DNA of 64,000 nt from the NCBI GenBank assembly GCA_030657355.1, contig CP131056.1:186001-250000 (forward strand), written 5' to 3'. The notes under the pieces were generated by a model. It saw only the letters and a program-made list of their open reading frames with translations. It had not been told where the DNA came from and ran no database searches. A program made the translations under genes and the position numbers. How positions within the stretch are numbered: the stretch's first letter is position 1; the number at the start of each line of letters is the position of its first letter. Positions 1 to 8,929 of the stretch are shown here, one piece after another. The stretch is from Radicibacter daui. GTDB lineage: Bacteria > Pseudomonadota > Alphaproteobacteria > Radicibacterales > Radicibacteraceae.

Positions 1-374
1 GCAACACGGCCGGGATGACGCTCGCAGGCGCGGCGCACGAAATCCGGATCGCGCAGGGCAATCGTGCCAAGAATGACGCGGCGGATACCCTTGCCGAGCC
101 AGTAATCCACCGTCTCCATGGTGCGGATACCGCCGCCAAGCTGCACCGGCATATCCACCGAGGCCATGATGCGGTCCACCGCCGCGCCATTCACTGGCTG
201 ACCGGCAAAGGCACCGTTCAGATCAACCACATGCAGCCACTCGAAACCCTGCTGCTCAAAAAGCCGGGCTTGTGCTCCGGCATCGGTGTTGAAGACCGTT
301 GCCTGATCCATCTCCCCGCGCAGAAGCCGCACGCAGGCACCGTCCTTCAGGTCAATCGCGGGGTAGATGATCAT
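1..374 (-). CDS. hisA: Phosphoribosylformimino-5-aminoimidazole carboxamide ribotide isomerase (HisA), 3' end cut by window edge
   Basis: HisA is the cytoplasmic TIM-barrel isomerase that opens the ribose of ProFAR in histidine biosynthesis. The ATG lies at 372-374 and the protein begins [12 protein letters not shown]; Asp8 is the expected catalytic acid at the end of the first beta strand. Further family segments are [10 protein letters not shown] and the phosphate-binding LGGGIR. Only about 124 codons are inside the window, so the second catalytic aspartate and the C-terminal half are missing. It is the last visible gene of a minus-strand his run (hisB, hisH, GNAT, hisA), 15 bases downstream of the acetyltransferase gene. 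hisF would be expected next, outside the window; that is inference. Confidence 0.95.
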   Translation of the reverse strand, partial: MIIYPAIDLKDGACVRLLRGEMDQATVFNTDAGAQARLFEQQGFEWLHVVDLNGAFAGQPVNGAAVDRIMASVDMPVQLGGGIRTMETVDYWLGKGIRRVILGTIALRDPDFVRRACERHPGRV

Positions 375-389
375 GTCGGGGGATTTCCT

Positions 390-995
390 TCAGAGGGCCG
401 GGCGAGTCATCGAAAGCGGGTCGAGCCCTGTCAGCAGGGCTGGGTCCAGTGCGGCTTCATCGAGTATCTTCATGTAATAATGGCCAACGACCGGCTTGCC
501 ATCGACCAGCGCATAAAAGGGGTGTGTCGCCCAGCGCACGAAACCGCGGCTTTCATAGATGTGGATGGCAACCATTTGCGTTGCCCGCACATCCAGCATC
601 AGGAGCTTGGCACCAGCTTCGCGTGCTGCGGCAATTGCCATATCGGTAATGCCGCGCGCCACGCCGTGGCCGCGCGCCCAGGGCGCCACGAAATTGCCCA
701 CCAACCAATAGGTGTGGGCCTGCGCCTCATTGGTGCGCGGCGGGCGCACCAGCTGGGCTGCTCCGCACACCACGCCGTCCAGCCGGCCGATAAAGACCTG
801 ACGGTCGGGGATGGCAATCGTACCGGACCAGTAACGCTCCAGCGTCTCCAGCTGCGGGGGGGTTACCCAGCCGAAGCCGCCGCCACTTTCAATGGCATCG
901 ATGGTCGCGTCGCACAGATCATGCAGATCGGACGGCTTCAGCGCCTCTGAGGCCCTTTCGATGGCAATCGTCGGCTTGCGCGTCTCAAGGTTCAT
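390..995 (-). CDS. GNAT-family N-acetyltransferase within the his operon
   Basis: This is a 201-residue GNAT-fold protein expected to transfer an acetyl group from acetyl-CoA to an unknown amine. The acetyl-CoA pyrophosphate loop (motif A) is visible as ARGHGVA at about residues 107-113, after the strand WLVGNFVAP. The later segment LLMLDVRATQMVAIHIYESRGFV matches GNAT motif B, where the chain often reads N-x-x-A-x-x-x-Y-x-x-x-G-F. It lies between hisH and hisA on the same strand with short gaps, so it is probably co-transcribed with histidine genes. Nothing in the protein reveals its substrate. Confidence 0.85.
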   Translation of the reverse strand: MNLETRKPTIAIERASEALKPSDLHDLCDATIDAIESGGGFGWVTPPQLETLERYWSGTIAIPDRQVFIGRLDGVVCGAAQLVRPPRTNEAQAHTYWLVGNFVAPWARGHGVARGITDMAIAAAREAGAKLLMLDVRATQMVAIHIYESRGFVRWATHPFYALVDGKPVVGHYYMKILDEAALDPALLTGLDPLSMTRPAL

Positions 996-1054
996 GGAAC
1001 GGGACTTTCAACTCTCTGGATCAGGCGACTCTCGAAATCAGGCAGCGTTCCGGA

Positions 1055-1699
1055 TCAGGGCGACCAGCCAAGGAAGTTGGCAATGAGCTTGAGACCGGTC
1101 GCCTGGCTCTTTTCCGGATGGAACTGGGTCCCGACCATATTGTCCCGCCCGACGGCCCCCACGACACGTCCCCCGTAGTCGCAGCTGACCAGCAGGTCTT
1201 CTTCCGACTGCGGAACGAAGTGGTAAGAGTGCACCCAATAGGCATGCGCCCCGTGGTCAAGCCCGGCAAAAACCGGATGCGGCCGGTGTAGCTCGAGATT
1301 GTTCCAGCCCATATGCGGCACCTTGAGCGCCGGGTCGGAGGGTTCGATGCGCACAATCTCGCCGCCGATCCAGTCGAGGCCGGCGCGCTCCTCATGCTCA
1401 AGGCCGCGCGTGGCCATCAGCTGCATGCCAACGCAGATACCGAGGAAGGGTTTTCCCTTGCGGCGCACGGCTTCTTCCAGCGCGTCGCGCAGGCCGGCAA
1501 CGGACTGCAGGCCGTTGAGGCAATCGACAAACGCCCCCTGCCCCGGCAGCACGATGCGGTCAGCCGCCAGAACGGCCTCGGGATCGGAGCTGACGATGAC
1601 CTGGTGCCGGCCGGGCACGTCGCCTGCCGCCCGCTCAAGCGCCTTCGCGGCCGACCGGATGTTTCCGGAGCCGTAATCGACCAGAACAATATGGCTCAT
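1055..1699 (-). CDS. hisH: Imidazole glycerol phosphate synthase glutaminase subunit HisH
   Basis: HisH hydrolyses glutamine and passes ammonia to HisF, which makes imidazole glycerol phosphate and AICAR. The 214-residue protein starts MSHIVLVDYGSGN. It carries the class I glutaminase nucleophile in GICVGMQLM (Cys89) and the His/Glu pair in FHPEKS (His194, Glu196), so the triad is complete. Its length is normal for the family. It starts three bases after the hisB stop, which indicates translational coupling, and its partner HisF is presumably beyond the left edge. Confidence 0.96.
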   Translation of the reverse strand: MSHIVLVDYGSGNIRSAAKALERAAGDVPGRHQVIVSSDPEAVLAADRIVLPGQGAFVDCLNGLQSVAGLRDALEEAVRRKGKPFLGICVGMQLMATRGLEHEERAGLDWIGGEIVRIEPSDPALKVPHMGWNNLELHRPHPVFAGLDHGAHAYWVHSYHFVPQSEEDLLVSCDYGGRVVGAVGRDNMVGTQFHPEKSQATGLKLIANFLGWSP

Positions 1700-1702
1700 C
1701 GG

Positions 1703-2302
1703 TCAGAGAACCCCTTTGGTCGAGGGGATGGCGCCGGCCAGATGCGGATCGATGGCAACGGCAACACGCAGCGCGCGGGCAAAGGCCTTGAACACGCTCT
1801 CGACGATATGGTGGTTATTGCTGCCATCGAGCGTGGCGACATTAAGCGTGATACCCGCCGCCTGCGACAACGCCCGGAAGAACTCCTGGAAGAGTTCCGT
1901 ATCCATGCTGCCGAGGCTCTGCTGGGTGAAGCTCGTCTTCCACACCAGGTAGGCACGGCCGGAGATATCCAGCGCCACACGGCTCAGCGCCTCGTCCATC
2001 GGCACATAGGCATGGCCGTAGCGGGTGATGCCCTTCTTGTCGCCAAGCGCCTGGCGGATCGCCTGGCCAAGGGCGATGCCGGTATCTTCCACCGTATGGT
2101 GGGCATCGATATGCAGGTCCCCGTCGCAGCGTACCGTCAGGTCGAACTGGCCATGGCGGGCCAGCTGCTCAAGCATATGATCGAAGAACCCGACGCCGGT
2201 CTTCACATCATAGCGCCCCGTACCGTCGAGAGAGATCTCCACGGCAATGCGGGTTTCGGTGGTATCGCGCGTTACTGACGCGCGTCGGCTGCTGTCGGTC
2301 AT
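1703..2302 (-). CDS. hisB: Imidazoleglycerol-phosphate dehydratase HisB (monofunctional)
   Basis: HisB dehydrates imidazole glycerol phosphate to imidazole acetol phosphate using two manganese ions. The two metal-binding signatures are visible as DAHHTVED in the first half and NNHHIVES in the second. The protein is about 199 residues, so it is the monofunctional form without the histidinol-phosphatase domain. I chose the ATG at 2300-2302 rather than the in-frame ATG nine bases upstream, because the AGAGGA ribosome-binding site is better spaced from the inner one. It begins the minus-strand his run and lies about 100 bases downstream of hemW. Confidence 0.95.
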   Translation of the reverse strand: MTDSSRRASVTRDTTETRIAVEISLDGTGRYDVKTGVGFFDHMLEQLARHGQFDLTVRCDGDLHIDAHHTVEDTGIALGQAIRQALGDKKGITRYGHAYVPMDEALSRVALDISGRAYLVWKTSFTQQSLGSMDTELFQEFFRALSQAAGITLNVATLDGSNNHHIVESVFKAFARALRVAVAIDPHLAGAIPSTKGVL

Positions 2303-2407
2303 CCCGCGCATATCCTCTTTTGTCAGGCAAAAGGCTGGGTAGACGCTGGCGGTTCTAGCAGACGGTGCAGCACAAGCGAAGGCAAAAGGCGGTGAACCCG
2401 CCCGCTT

Positions 2408-3673
2408 TCAGATCAGGCGCACCAGAAGGGCGTTGAGCAATGGCCGGCCGGCGGGCGTTGCCCTCAACCCTTCGGCATCCAGCTCGATGAAGCCGCCCTC
2501 CACCAGCTCGGCAAGGCCGGCCGGATCGACAACCTCTTCAATCTCGCGGCCAAGCTCGGCGCGTACGCGGGACCGGGGCAAGCCACGCTCCGGCCGCAAC
2601 CCCATCATCAGCAGTTCGAAACGGCGATCCGCCTCCGGCACCGGCTCGTCCTGCGTGGTCGCCTGGCCGTCGCGCTCCACCCGTTCCAGCCAGATTTCCG
2701 GCACCCGGTGCTGACGGGTGGCATGCTTGACCCCTCCCGCGCCGCCAAGCCGCCCATGCGCCCCTGGCCCGATGCCGACATAGTCGCCATAGCGCCAGTA
2801 GGTAAGGTTATGGCGACATTCCTGGCCAGCGACGGCGTGATTGGAAATCTCGTAGGCGGCAAGGCCGGCCTTATCGAGCCGGGCCTGCGTTTCTTCCCAC
2901 AGCGCCGCGCCGGTATCCTGGTCGGGCACCTGCAACCGCCCGCGCCGGTGCAGCGCCTCGAAGGTGGTGCCGGGCTCGATGGTCAGCTGGTAGACGGAAA
3001 GATGCCCGCCGGAAAGGCTGACAGCTTCGTCAAGCTCCCGCCCCCACGCCTCGACGGTCTGGTCCGGGCGTGCATAGATAAGATCGAAACTGTAACGGTC
3101 AAAATGCCGGCGGGCGAGCTCGATGGCGCCGAGCGCCTCCTGCCGGCCATGGGTGCGTCCCAGCTTTGCGAGATCCGCATCATTCAGCGCCTGCACGCCG
3201 AGCGACACCCGTCCCACACCGGCAGTGCGGTAACCGGCAAACCGCCCGGCCTCGACGGAGGTGGGGTTTGCCTCCAGCGTCACTTCCAGCTCGGGCGATA
3301 GCGTCCAGTAGTCGCCAAGCCGGTCCAATACAGCGGCAACGGTTTCAGGCTCCATCAGCGAGGGCGTGCCGCCGCCGAAAAAGATGCTGGTCAGCACCCG
3401 GCCGCGCGTGCGCTCGCCATAATGGGCCAGTTCGCGCACAAGAGCAGCGCGCCAGCGCTCCTGATCCACCCCCTCGCGGACATGGGCGTTGAAATCGCAA
3501 TAGGGACACTTGGAAAGGCAAAACGGCCAATGCACATAAAGGCCGAACCCCGGCGCATCATTGTCGCGCCGGGGAACGGCAACCGCACTGCCGGCAACAG
3601 CCGGAGATACCTCTTCAGACAAAACAGCGCGCCACCAGCTTGCGCCAGGCATCCGCGCGGTGGCTGATGGCAT
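2408..3673 (-). CDS. hemW: Radical SAM heme chaperone HemW (coproporphyrinogen III oxidase-like)
   Basis: HemW is a radical SAM protein of the HemN superfamily thought to deliver heme to respiratory enzymes. The cluster-binding motif CLSKCPYC follows the conserved GLYVHWPF. FFGGGTPSLM, LEANPTS and the HemN C-terminal segment with LTYWRYGDYVGIGPGAHGR are also present. The start is uncertain: the open frame from the ATG at 3673 overlaps rdgB by 59 bases and has no clear ribosome-binding site. Similarity to the family begins only near GFGLYVHWPF, so a downstream start such as the TTG at 3622 is possible. It is in the usual rph-rdgB-hemW order. Confidence 0.92.
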   Translation of the reverse strand: MPSATARMPGASWWRAVLSEEVSPAVAGSAVAVPRRDNDAPGFGLYVHWPFCLSKCPYCDFNAHVREGVDQERWRAALVRELAHYGERTRGRVLTSIFFGGGTPSLMEPETVAAVLDRLGDYWTLSPELEVTLEANPTSVEAGRFAGYRTAGVGRVSLGVQALNDADLAKLGRTHGRQEALGAIELARRHFDRYSFDLIYARPDQTVEAWGRELDEAVSLSGGHLSVYQLTIEPGTTFEALHRRGRLQVPDQDTGAALWEETQARLDKAGLAAYEISNHAVAGQECRHNLTYWRYGDYVGIGPGAHGRLGGAGGVKHATRQHRVPEIWLERVERDGQATTQDEPVPEADRRFELLMMGLRPERGLPRSRVRAELGREIEEVVDPAGLAELVEGGFIELDAEGLRATPAGRPLLNALLVRLI

Positions 3674-4211
3674 CCTTGTCCCGCTGCTCCATCTCGCCGA
3701 AGGTCATCTTGTAGCTCTTGGGGATGAAGATCGGATCGTAACCGAAACCATTGTTGCCGCGCACGCTGTCGGCAATGGTGCCGTGGACGGTGCCTTCCAC
3801 ACTTTCGGTATGGCCGTCCGGCCAGGCGATGGTCAGCGCGCTCACGAACACCGCCGACCGGTCGGCCTTGCCCTGAAGCTCGCCGAGGATGCGCGCCATG
3901 GCGCCGGTAAAGCTCTTGTCCGGCCCGGCCCAGCGGGCGGAGAAGATGCCCGGCGCGCCGTTGAGGGCGGCCACGCTGAGGCCGCTGTCGTCGGAAATCG
4001 AGATCTTGCCGGTATGGCGGGCACAATTGAGCGCCTTGATCTCGGCATTGGCGATAAAGCTGCTGCCGGTCTCGTCCGGCTCGCTCACGCCCAGATCGCC
4101 GGCATAGACGATACGGGGAACACGCGTTGCCAGCAGGGCATGGAGCTCCTTGCTCTTGCCCTTGTTGAAGCTGGCGATGACGATCTCGTTGCCTTCAAAG
4201 CGTCGCAGCAT
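3615..4211 (-). CDS. rdgB: XTP/dITP pyrophosphatase (RdgB/HAM1 family)
   Basis: RdgB removes non-canonical purine triphosphates (XTP, dITP) so they are not incorporated into DNA or RNA. The 198-residue protein shows the family's N-terminal SFNKGKSKEL, the nucleotide-binding DDSGLSVAALNGAPG with the catalytic aspartates, GFGYDPIF, and the C-terminal SHRADAWRKL. It follows rph by 36 bases and its 3' end overlaps the long hemW frame. The ATG at 4209-4211 is preceded by a GGGGAGA ribosome-binding site. Confidence 0.95.
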   Translation of the reverse strand: MLRRFEGNEIVIASFNKGKSKELHALLATRVPRIVYAGDLGVSEPDETGSSFIANAEIKALNCARHTGKISISDDSGLSVAALNGAPGIFSARWAGPDKSFTGAMARILGELQGKADRSAVFVSALTIAWPDGHTESVEGTVHGTIADSVRGNNGFGYDPIFIPKSYKMTFGEMEQRDKDAISHRADAWRKLVARCFV

Positions 4212-4247
4212 GACATCTCCCCGGGGTGGAAACTGGACAGGGCCGGT

Positions 4248-5009
4248 TCAGCCGGCCGCCTTGGCCATAAGCGCCTTCATCTGCAGGGCGCCAAGCTCGC
4301 CGATGCCCTTGCGGGCCAGCCGCATCAGCTCGAGGAACTCTTCTTCCGCAAACGGGCGACCTTCGGCGGTGCCCTGGATTTCGACGATACCGCCCTTGCC
4401 GGTCATGACGAAATTGGCATCGGCCTCGGCCGTCGAATCCTCATCATAATCGAGGTCGAGCACGGCGCGGCCCTTATAAAGACCGCAGGAGATCGCCGCG
4501 ACGCTGTCGATCAGCGGATATTCCTTGAAGGCGCGGATTTCCTGCAGGTGCCGGATGGCGAGATTGAGCGCGACATAGGCACCGGTGATCGACGCCGTGC
4601 GGGTACCGCCGTCAGCCTGGATCACGTCGCAGTCGAGCTTGATGGTCAGCTCACCCAGCTTCTTGAGATCGATGATGGAGCGCAGCGACCGTCCGATGAG
4701 GCGCTGGATTTCCTGGGTGCGGCCGGACTGGTTGCCCTTGACCGCCTCCCGGTCCATGCGGCTGCCGGTAGCGCGCGGCAGCATGCCGTATTCCGCCGTC
4801 ACCCAGCCTTCGCCCGAACCGCGCTTGAAGCCCGGCACCTTGTCCTCAACCGAGGCCGTGCACAGCACATGGGTGTCGCCGAACTTGATGAGGCAGGAGC
4901 CTTCGGCATGTTTGCTGACGTCGGTCTCGATGGTCACGGCGCGCATACGGTCGGTGGCGCGGCCGGAGGGACGGCCCTTGAAGGCGTCCGGGACGGCAGG
5001 CTGGGTCAT
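4248..5009 (-). CDS. rph: Ribonuclease PH
   Basis: RNase PH is the hexameric phosphorolytic 3' exoribonuclease that trims tRNA precursors. The product is about 253 residues and contains [36 protein letters not shown], the arginine-rich [15 protein letters not shown] and the phosphate-binding [11 protein letters not shown], all typical. The frame stays open to 5090. I chose the ATG at 5007-5009 (MTQPAVPD) because it gives the normal family length. It begins the minus-strand block and is divergent from the solute-binding protein gene at 5150. Confidence 0.95.
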   Translation of the reverse strand: MTQPAVPDAFKGRPSGRATDRMRAVTIETDVSKHAEGSCLIKFGDTHVLCTASVEDKVPGFKRGSGEGWVTAEYGMLPRATGSRMDREAVKGNQSGRTQEIQRLIGRSLRSIIDLKKLGELTIKLDCDVIQADGGTRTASITGAYVALNLAIRHLQEIRAFKEYPLIDSVAAISCGLYKGRAVLDLDYDEDSTAEADANFVMTGKGGIVEIQGTAEGRPFAEEEFLELMRLARKGIGELGALQMKALMAKAAG

Positions 5010-5149
5010 TTGTTCTGATCTCGCTGGCGGCTGAATTTGGCGCGAGGCTAGCGCCAACTCCGCCGCGGAGCCAGCCTTAAGGCCGGACAATTCACCATCC
5101 TCGCAAGATTCTCCATTATTTCAATGCACTGGCATGATAGGCTGCCTAA

Positions 5150-5980
5150 ATGCATGGGTATGGAGACAGCCTTCGACATCTGCTGAAGCACTGCCTGCCC
5201 CTGCTGGCCCTGGCAATGATGGCGGCCATCCTTGCGCGCCCCGTAGCGGCGCAGGGCGTTACGTCCCCCGTCCGGCTCACCACGGGCACCGACTATGCCC
5301 CCTTTTCCGACCCGACCCTGCCCAATGGCGGGCTGGCGACCACCGTGGTCATCGCCGCGCTCGACTCGCAAAAGCTCGACTGGCGTCTCGTCTACCTGCC
5401 CTGGGCCCGCGGTTATCTGGATCTCTCGCGCGGCACCGTCGATCTGAGTTTCCCCTATATCCGCACGCCGCAGCGCCAGGCCGAGATGCTCTATTCGCGT
5501 CCCCTGTTCGAGGTGGTGCAGCGCCTGCTGATTCGCCGCAAGGATGCCGGTGAGGCGCAATCGCTCGACTGGCTCAAGGCCCGCAATCTGTGCAGCCCGA
5601 TCGGTTATGGACTACCGCCGGAGATCACCGAGCTTCTGGCATCGGGGCAAACGCGGGAAAGCCAGCCCGACGACAGCGCAACCTGCCTCGATATGCTTGC
5701 GCTCGGCCGCACCGATGCGATTCTGGTCAATGAATCCCGGCTTGAAGCAATGCTGAAGCAGCGGCCCGCCGAGCGTGACCTCTTTACCCTTGCCGATTTC
5801 CGCGTCCATTACGACACGCTGCACGTCATCGCCGGGCGCCAGAACCCGCAGGCGGGGGCGCTGATCACCGCCCTAAATCGCGGGCTGGATGCCATCGCCG
5901 AGGATGGCCGCCTTGCGGAGATCGCCGCCCGGTTCGATTTTCCGGCGAAGCTGATCCCGGCCCTCAACCAGCCCAGATGA
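5150..5980 (+). CDS. Periplasmic substrate-binding protein, family 3 (PBPb-like)
   Basis: This is a 276-residue secreted protein of the family 3 solute-binding (amino-acid-binding-like) fold. Residues 1-35 form a Sec signal peptide, with basic residues, a Leu/Ala-rich core and a PVAAQG cleavage region. The mature part begins VRLTTGTDYAPFSDP and has the paired lobes of these proteins, including the hinge-like AILVNESRLEAML segment. No permease or ATPase gene is next to it, so it may be an orphan sensor or binding protein and the ligand is unknown. It is divergent from rph and precedes hrcA. Confidence 0.8.
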   Translation: MHGYGDSLRHLLKHCLPLLALAMMAAILARPVAAQGVTSPVRLTTGTDYAPFSDPTLPNGGLATTVVIAALDSQKLDWRLVYLPWARGYLDLSRGTVDLSFPYIRTPQRQAEMLYSRPLFEVVQRLLIRRKDAGEAQSLDWLKARNLCSPIGYGLPPEITELLASGQTRESQPDDSATCLDMLALGRTDAILVNESRLEAMLKQRPAERDLFTLADFRVHYDTLHVIAGRQNPQAGALITALNRGLDAIAEDGRLAEIAARFDFPAKLIPALNQPR

Positions 5981-6010
5981 AGCTTCCCGGCACTTTAGCA
6001 TGCGCGATGG

Positions 6011-6042
6011 ATTGAAGCGGCGCAGCACGATGCCTAAGTTTG
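6011..6042 (+). promoter_or_regulatory. RpoH-like (sigma-32) promoter candidate for hrcA
   Basis: ATTG at 6011-6014, an 18-base spacer, then CCTAAGTTTG at 6033-6042. The alphaproteobacterial heat-shock promoter consensus is CTTG, 17-18 bases, CYTATNTNNG. There is one mismatch in the -35 element and one or two in the -10, but the spacing and the final G agree. It lies about 90 bases before the hrcA ATG. Confidence 0.45.
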
Positions 6043-6132
6043 GGGACAATCAGCGGCTCTTTCCGCCGCCCGCCCTGCGACCGCCACAGCCGGGAGCCCA
6101 CAGACCCGTTGCCGGACAGTAAAGCTGCCCCA

Positions 6133-7179
6133 ATGACCATCAGGATCTCAGAGCTTAACGAGCGTTCCCGCGAAATCTTCCGCGAGATTGTCGACAACTA
6201 CGTGCAGACCGGCGAGCCGATCGGCTCACGCACGATTGCGCGCCGGCTGGGTGTTACCCTCTCTCCGGCAACCATCCGCAATGTGATGGCCGATCTGGAA
6301 GAGCTCGGTCTCATCGAGGCGCCGCATACCTCCGCCGGCCGCCTGCCGACGGATATTGGCCTGCGGCTATTCGTCGACGGCCTGCTCAAGGTCAGCGAGC
6401 TGAGCCAGCCCGACCGCGAGGACATTGAATCCCGCTGCGGCATGGTGGGGCGCAATTATCAGGAAGTGCTGCAGCAGGCCTCCAGCACGCTTTCCGGCCT
6501 TTCGGCCTGCGCCGGCCTTGTGTTTGCCCCCAAGACAGACCGCTCGCTGAAACATATGGAGTTCGTCCAGCTTGGCACCGGGCGCGTGCTGGTGGTGCTG
6601 GTGACGGAAGACGGCCTCGTTGAAAACCGGGTGCTGGAGCTGCCCGTCGGCATTCCTGCCGGCAGCCTTGTCCAGGCCGGCAATTATCTCAATTCCCGCC
6701 TTGTCGGCCGGACCCTCGCCGAGGTGCGCCAGCTGGTGATGCACGAGATCGAGAACCAGCGCACCGATCTTGACGCACTGACCAGCAACGTCGTGGAACA
6801 GGGGCTCGCAGTCTGGGCCGGCGGAGAAGCCGGCGGCGGAACCCTCATCCTGCGCGGGCAGGCACGGCTGCTGGAGGATGTCACCGCCATCGCCGATCTG
6901 GAGCGTATCCGTACCCTCTTCGAGGCGCTGGAGACACGCGAGACCATGCTGCGGCTGCTTGACGCAACGCATGAGGCGCAGGGAGTGCAGATTTTCATCG
7001 GCCAGCAGAACGGGCTTTTCAGCCATACCGGCTGCTCGATGATCGTGGCACCCTTTGCCAATGCGCGCGAGCAGATCGTCGGCGCCATCGGCGTGATTGG
7101 CCCGACCCGGTTGAACTATGCCCGTATCATCCCCATGGTGGATTACACTGCCAAAGTGGTAAGCCGTCTCATCGGCTAG
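6133..7179 (+). CDS. hrcA: Heat-inducible transcription repressor HrcA
   Basis: HrcA represses groESL (and in some species dnaK) by binding the CIRCE inverted repeat, and GroEL assists its folding. The 348-residue protein has an N-terminal winged helix (ISELNERSREIFREIVDNYV, then SPATIRNVMADLEELG) and the characteristic TSAGRLPTD. The GAF-like middle ends in GAIGVIGPTRLNYARIIPMVDY. The frame extends upstream to a TTG at 6040, but similarity begins at MTIRISEL (ATG 6133). No CIRCE element is visible in this window, so its targets lie elsewhere, presumably at groESL. It is 97 bases upstream of grpE. Confidence 0.96.
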   Translation: MTIRISELNERSREIFREIVDNYVQTGEPIGSRTIARRLGVTLSPATIRNVMADLEELGLIEAPHTSAGRLPTDIGLRLFVDGLLKVSELSQPDREDIESRCGMVGRNYQEVLQQASSTLSGLSACAGLVFAPKTDRSLKHMEFVQLGTGRVLVVLVTEDGLVENRVLELPVGIPAGSLVQAGNYLNSRLVGRTLAEVRQLVMHEIENQRTDLDALTSNVVEQGLAVWAGGEAGGGTLILRGQARLLEDVTAIADLERIRTLFEALETRETMLRLLDATHEAQGVQIFIGQQNGLFSHTGCSMIVAPFANAREQIVGAIGVIGPTRLNYARIIPMVDYTAKVVSRLIG

Positions 7180-7276
7180 CCCTGGGGGCTGACCCTGGGG
7201 ACCTTCCCCGGCCCCAAAAGATCATCTGCCCGCCCGGCATTTTATTATTGTACCGTAACGAAAGAACCAGACAGTC

Positions 7277-7909
7277 ATGAGCGACCAGAAGCCCAACGAA
7301 GCTTCCCCCGGCGAAGAAAACCTGGACGCGGCCGCTGCCACCACTGCCGAAGCCGCTGCTACCGCCGAAACCGAGGCCAGGCCGGCCGAGAACGCCGCTG
7401 CCGGCGAAGATCCGCTCGCCCGCATCAGCGCGCTGGAAGCGGAAATTGCCAAGCTGCGCGACGAACGCCTGCGTGCGCTGGCCGAAGTGGAGAACATCCG
7501 CCGCCGCGGCGAGCGTGATCGCGAGGACGCCGCGAAGTTTGGCATCCAGTCTTTTGCCAAGGATCTGCTCTCCGTCGCCGACAACCTCGGCCGTGCCATC
7601 GACGCCGTGCCGCAGGAAGCGCGCGAACTCGAAGGCGTGCGCACGCTGCTGACCGGCGTGGACATGACCCGCAAGGAGCTGGCCTCCGCCTTTGCCAAGA
7701 ACAAGATCATCGAGGTCGAGGCGCTCGGCAAACAGCTCGACCCCAACCTGCACCAGGCGATGGTCGAGGTAGAGAGCGCCGAGCATCCGGCCGGCATTAT
7801 CGTGCAGGTCTACCAGAGCGGTTACACGCTGCATGGCCGCCTGCTGCGCCCGGCGCTGGTTGGCGTATCCAAGGGTGCCAGCGAAGGCCGCGTCGACACG
7901 ACCGCCTGA
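7277..7909 (+). CDS. grpE: Nucleotide exchange factor GrpE
   Basis: GrpE dimerises and releases ADP from DnaK in the DnaK-DnaJ-GrpE chaperone cycle. In this 210-residue protein a low-complexity Ala/Glu-rich N-terminus (about residues 1-50) leads into a long coiled coil (LARISALEAEIAKLRDERLR). The four-helix and beta-wing region follows, with NIRRRGERDREDA, LLSVADNLGRA, the LDPNLHQAMVEV motif and VYQSGYTLHGRLLRPALVGVSKG. A strong intrinsic terminator follows directly, so grpE and dnaK are not one transcript. Confidence 0.96.
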   Translation: MSDQKPNEASPGEENLDAAAATTAEAAATAETEARPAENAAAGEDPLARISALEAEIAKLRDERLRALAEVENIRRRGERDREDAAKFGIQSFAKDLLSVADNLGRAIDAVPQEARELEGVRTLLTGVDMTRKELASAFAKNKIIEVEALGKQLDPNLHQAMVEVESAEHPAGIIVQVYQSGYTLHGRLLRPALVGVSKGASEGRVDTTA

Positions 7910-7932
7910 CCTTTACCAGCCTTGAACAAGAC

Positions 7933-7962
7933 AAGGCCGGCTCGGCAGGGCCGGCCTTTTTT
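7933..7962 (+). terminator. Intrinsic terminator of grpE
   Basis: A perfect 9-bp stem (AAGGCCGGC / GCCGGCCTT) with an eight-base loop is followed by a run of Ts. It begins 23 bases after the grpE stop codon. Confidence 0.9.
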
Positions 7963-7975
7963 GTTACCGATCGTC

Positions 7976-8929
7976 TTATTTGTCCGGCGGTGCCCGGCGG
8001 AAGGAACCGCGCCGGATGGCGGAGATCAGCTCCGCCGTCGTCGGATGGTGGGCAAATTCGCGCCGAAGGCTGCCCCGCGTCAGGATGGAGCCGTCCGGCA
8101 GGCGGATGCCGCCATCGCGCAGGATGATGACACGGGCGAGGTCGATCCGCAGGTGCCGGAGCGCCGGATGCACCGAGAAGCGGAAATCATGCGGCCGCTT
8201 GCCATTGCCCGTCACCACGCGGCGCACGATGTCCGGCTTGTCGAGCAGGTCGTGGATCAGCCGGTCGCGCCGGTCGACATGCTCATGCTCTTCGTCCGCA
8301 TCGGAAGCCGGGCGGGCCGGCCGGCCTTCCAGCGCCTTGTAGAGCACGTCGAGCCCGTCGCCCCGGCTCTGGCCGGGAGCGATGATGCCCTTGACGCCCA
8401 GATCGACAAGTTCCTGCACCAGCCGGTCTTCCGCCACCGGCACCGCTGCCACCACGGGCACGATGCCGCTGCGGATGGCCCCGATGGCTTTTCCGCTGAA
8501 GGGGAATTCATTGAGCATCCGCACCATGCCGGCGCCATCCAGCGTCTTGGTAAAGCTCATCATCCGCTCTGCCAGCACCTGCAGCGTCGGGTGATAGACA
8601 ACCGGGTCGATCAGTTCCTCGTTATGAGGGTCTTCCTTCAGCAGGCGCTGCACGCGGTCCATCACCGTTTCGATGGTCGTCATGAGCTCGCTCACCGTGT
8701 GCGACAGCGCCCGCACCACCTCCATCTGGCTGTAACTATCCTCCACCAGCACCAGATCGCTGCCCCGCTCGACATAATTGACGAGTTCAAGCGACGAGCG
8801 GGCGACCATCAGGTCGCCGGTAACCCGGATGCGCGAGCCGTCAGGATGCAGCAGGTCACGCAGCGGCCCGAGCGCAAGACGGTGATAGGCGTAGATAACG
8901 GGATTACGGACGGTAAGCGCGGTCGCCAT
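7976..8929 (-). CDS. Uncharacterised protein encoded between grpE and dnaK
   Basis: I do not recognise this 317-residue protein. The codon use matches its neighbours and the frame is clean, so it is very likely a real gene. It starts MATALTVRNPVIYAYHR and has no signal peptide or membrane segment. Residues about 75-95 (LSHTVSELMTTIETVMDRVQRLL) look like an amphipathic helix or coiled coil. The middle (IGAIRSGIVPVVAAVPVAE, LVDLGVKGIIAPG) looks like alternating strands and helices. An acidic/charged linker (DADEEHEHVDRRDR) at about 212-225 separates a basic C-terminal part ending RRGSFRRAPPDK. It is opposite in direction to grpE and dnaK. No catalytic motif can be named. Confidence 0.75.
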   Translation of the reverse strand: MATALTVRNPVIYAYHRLALGPLRDLLHPDGSRIRVTGDLMVARSSLELVNYVERGSDLVLVEDSYSQMEVVRALSHTVSELMTTIETVMDRVQRLLKEDPHNEELIDPVVYHPTLQVLAERMMSFTKTLDGAGMVRMLNEFPFSGKAIGAIRSGIVPVVAAVPVAEDRLVQELVDLGVKGIIAPGQSRGDGLDVLYKALEGRPARPASDADEEHEHVDRRDRLIHDLLDKPDIVRRVVTGNGKRPHDFRFSVHPALRHLRIDLARVIILRDGGIRLPDGSILTRGSLRREFAHHPTTAELISAIRRGSFRRAPPDK

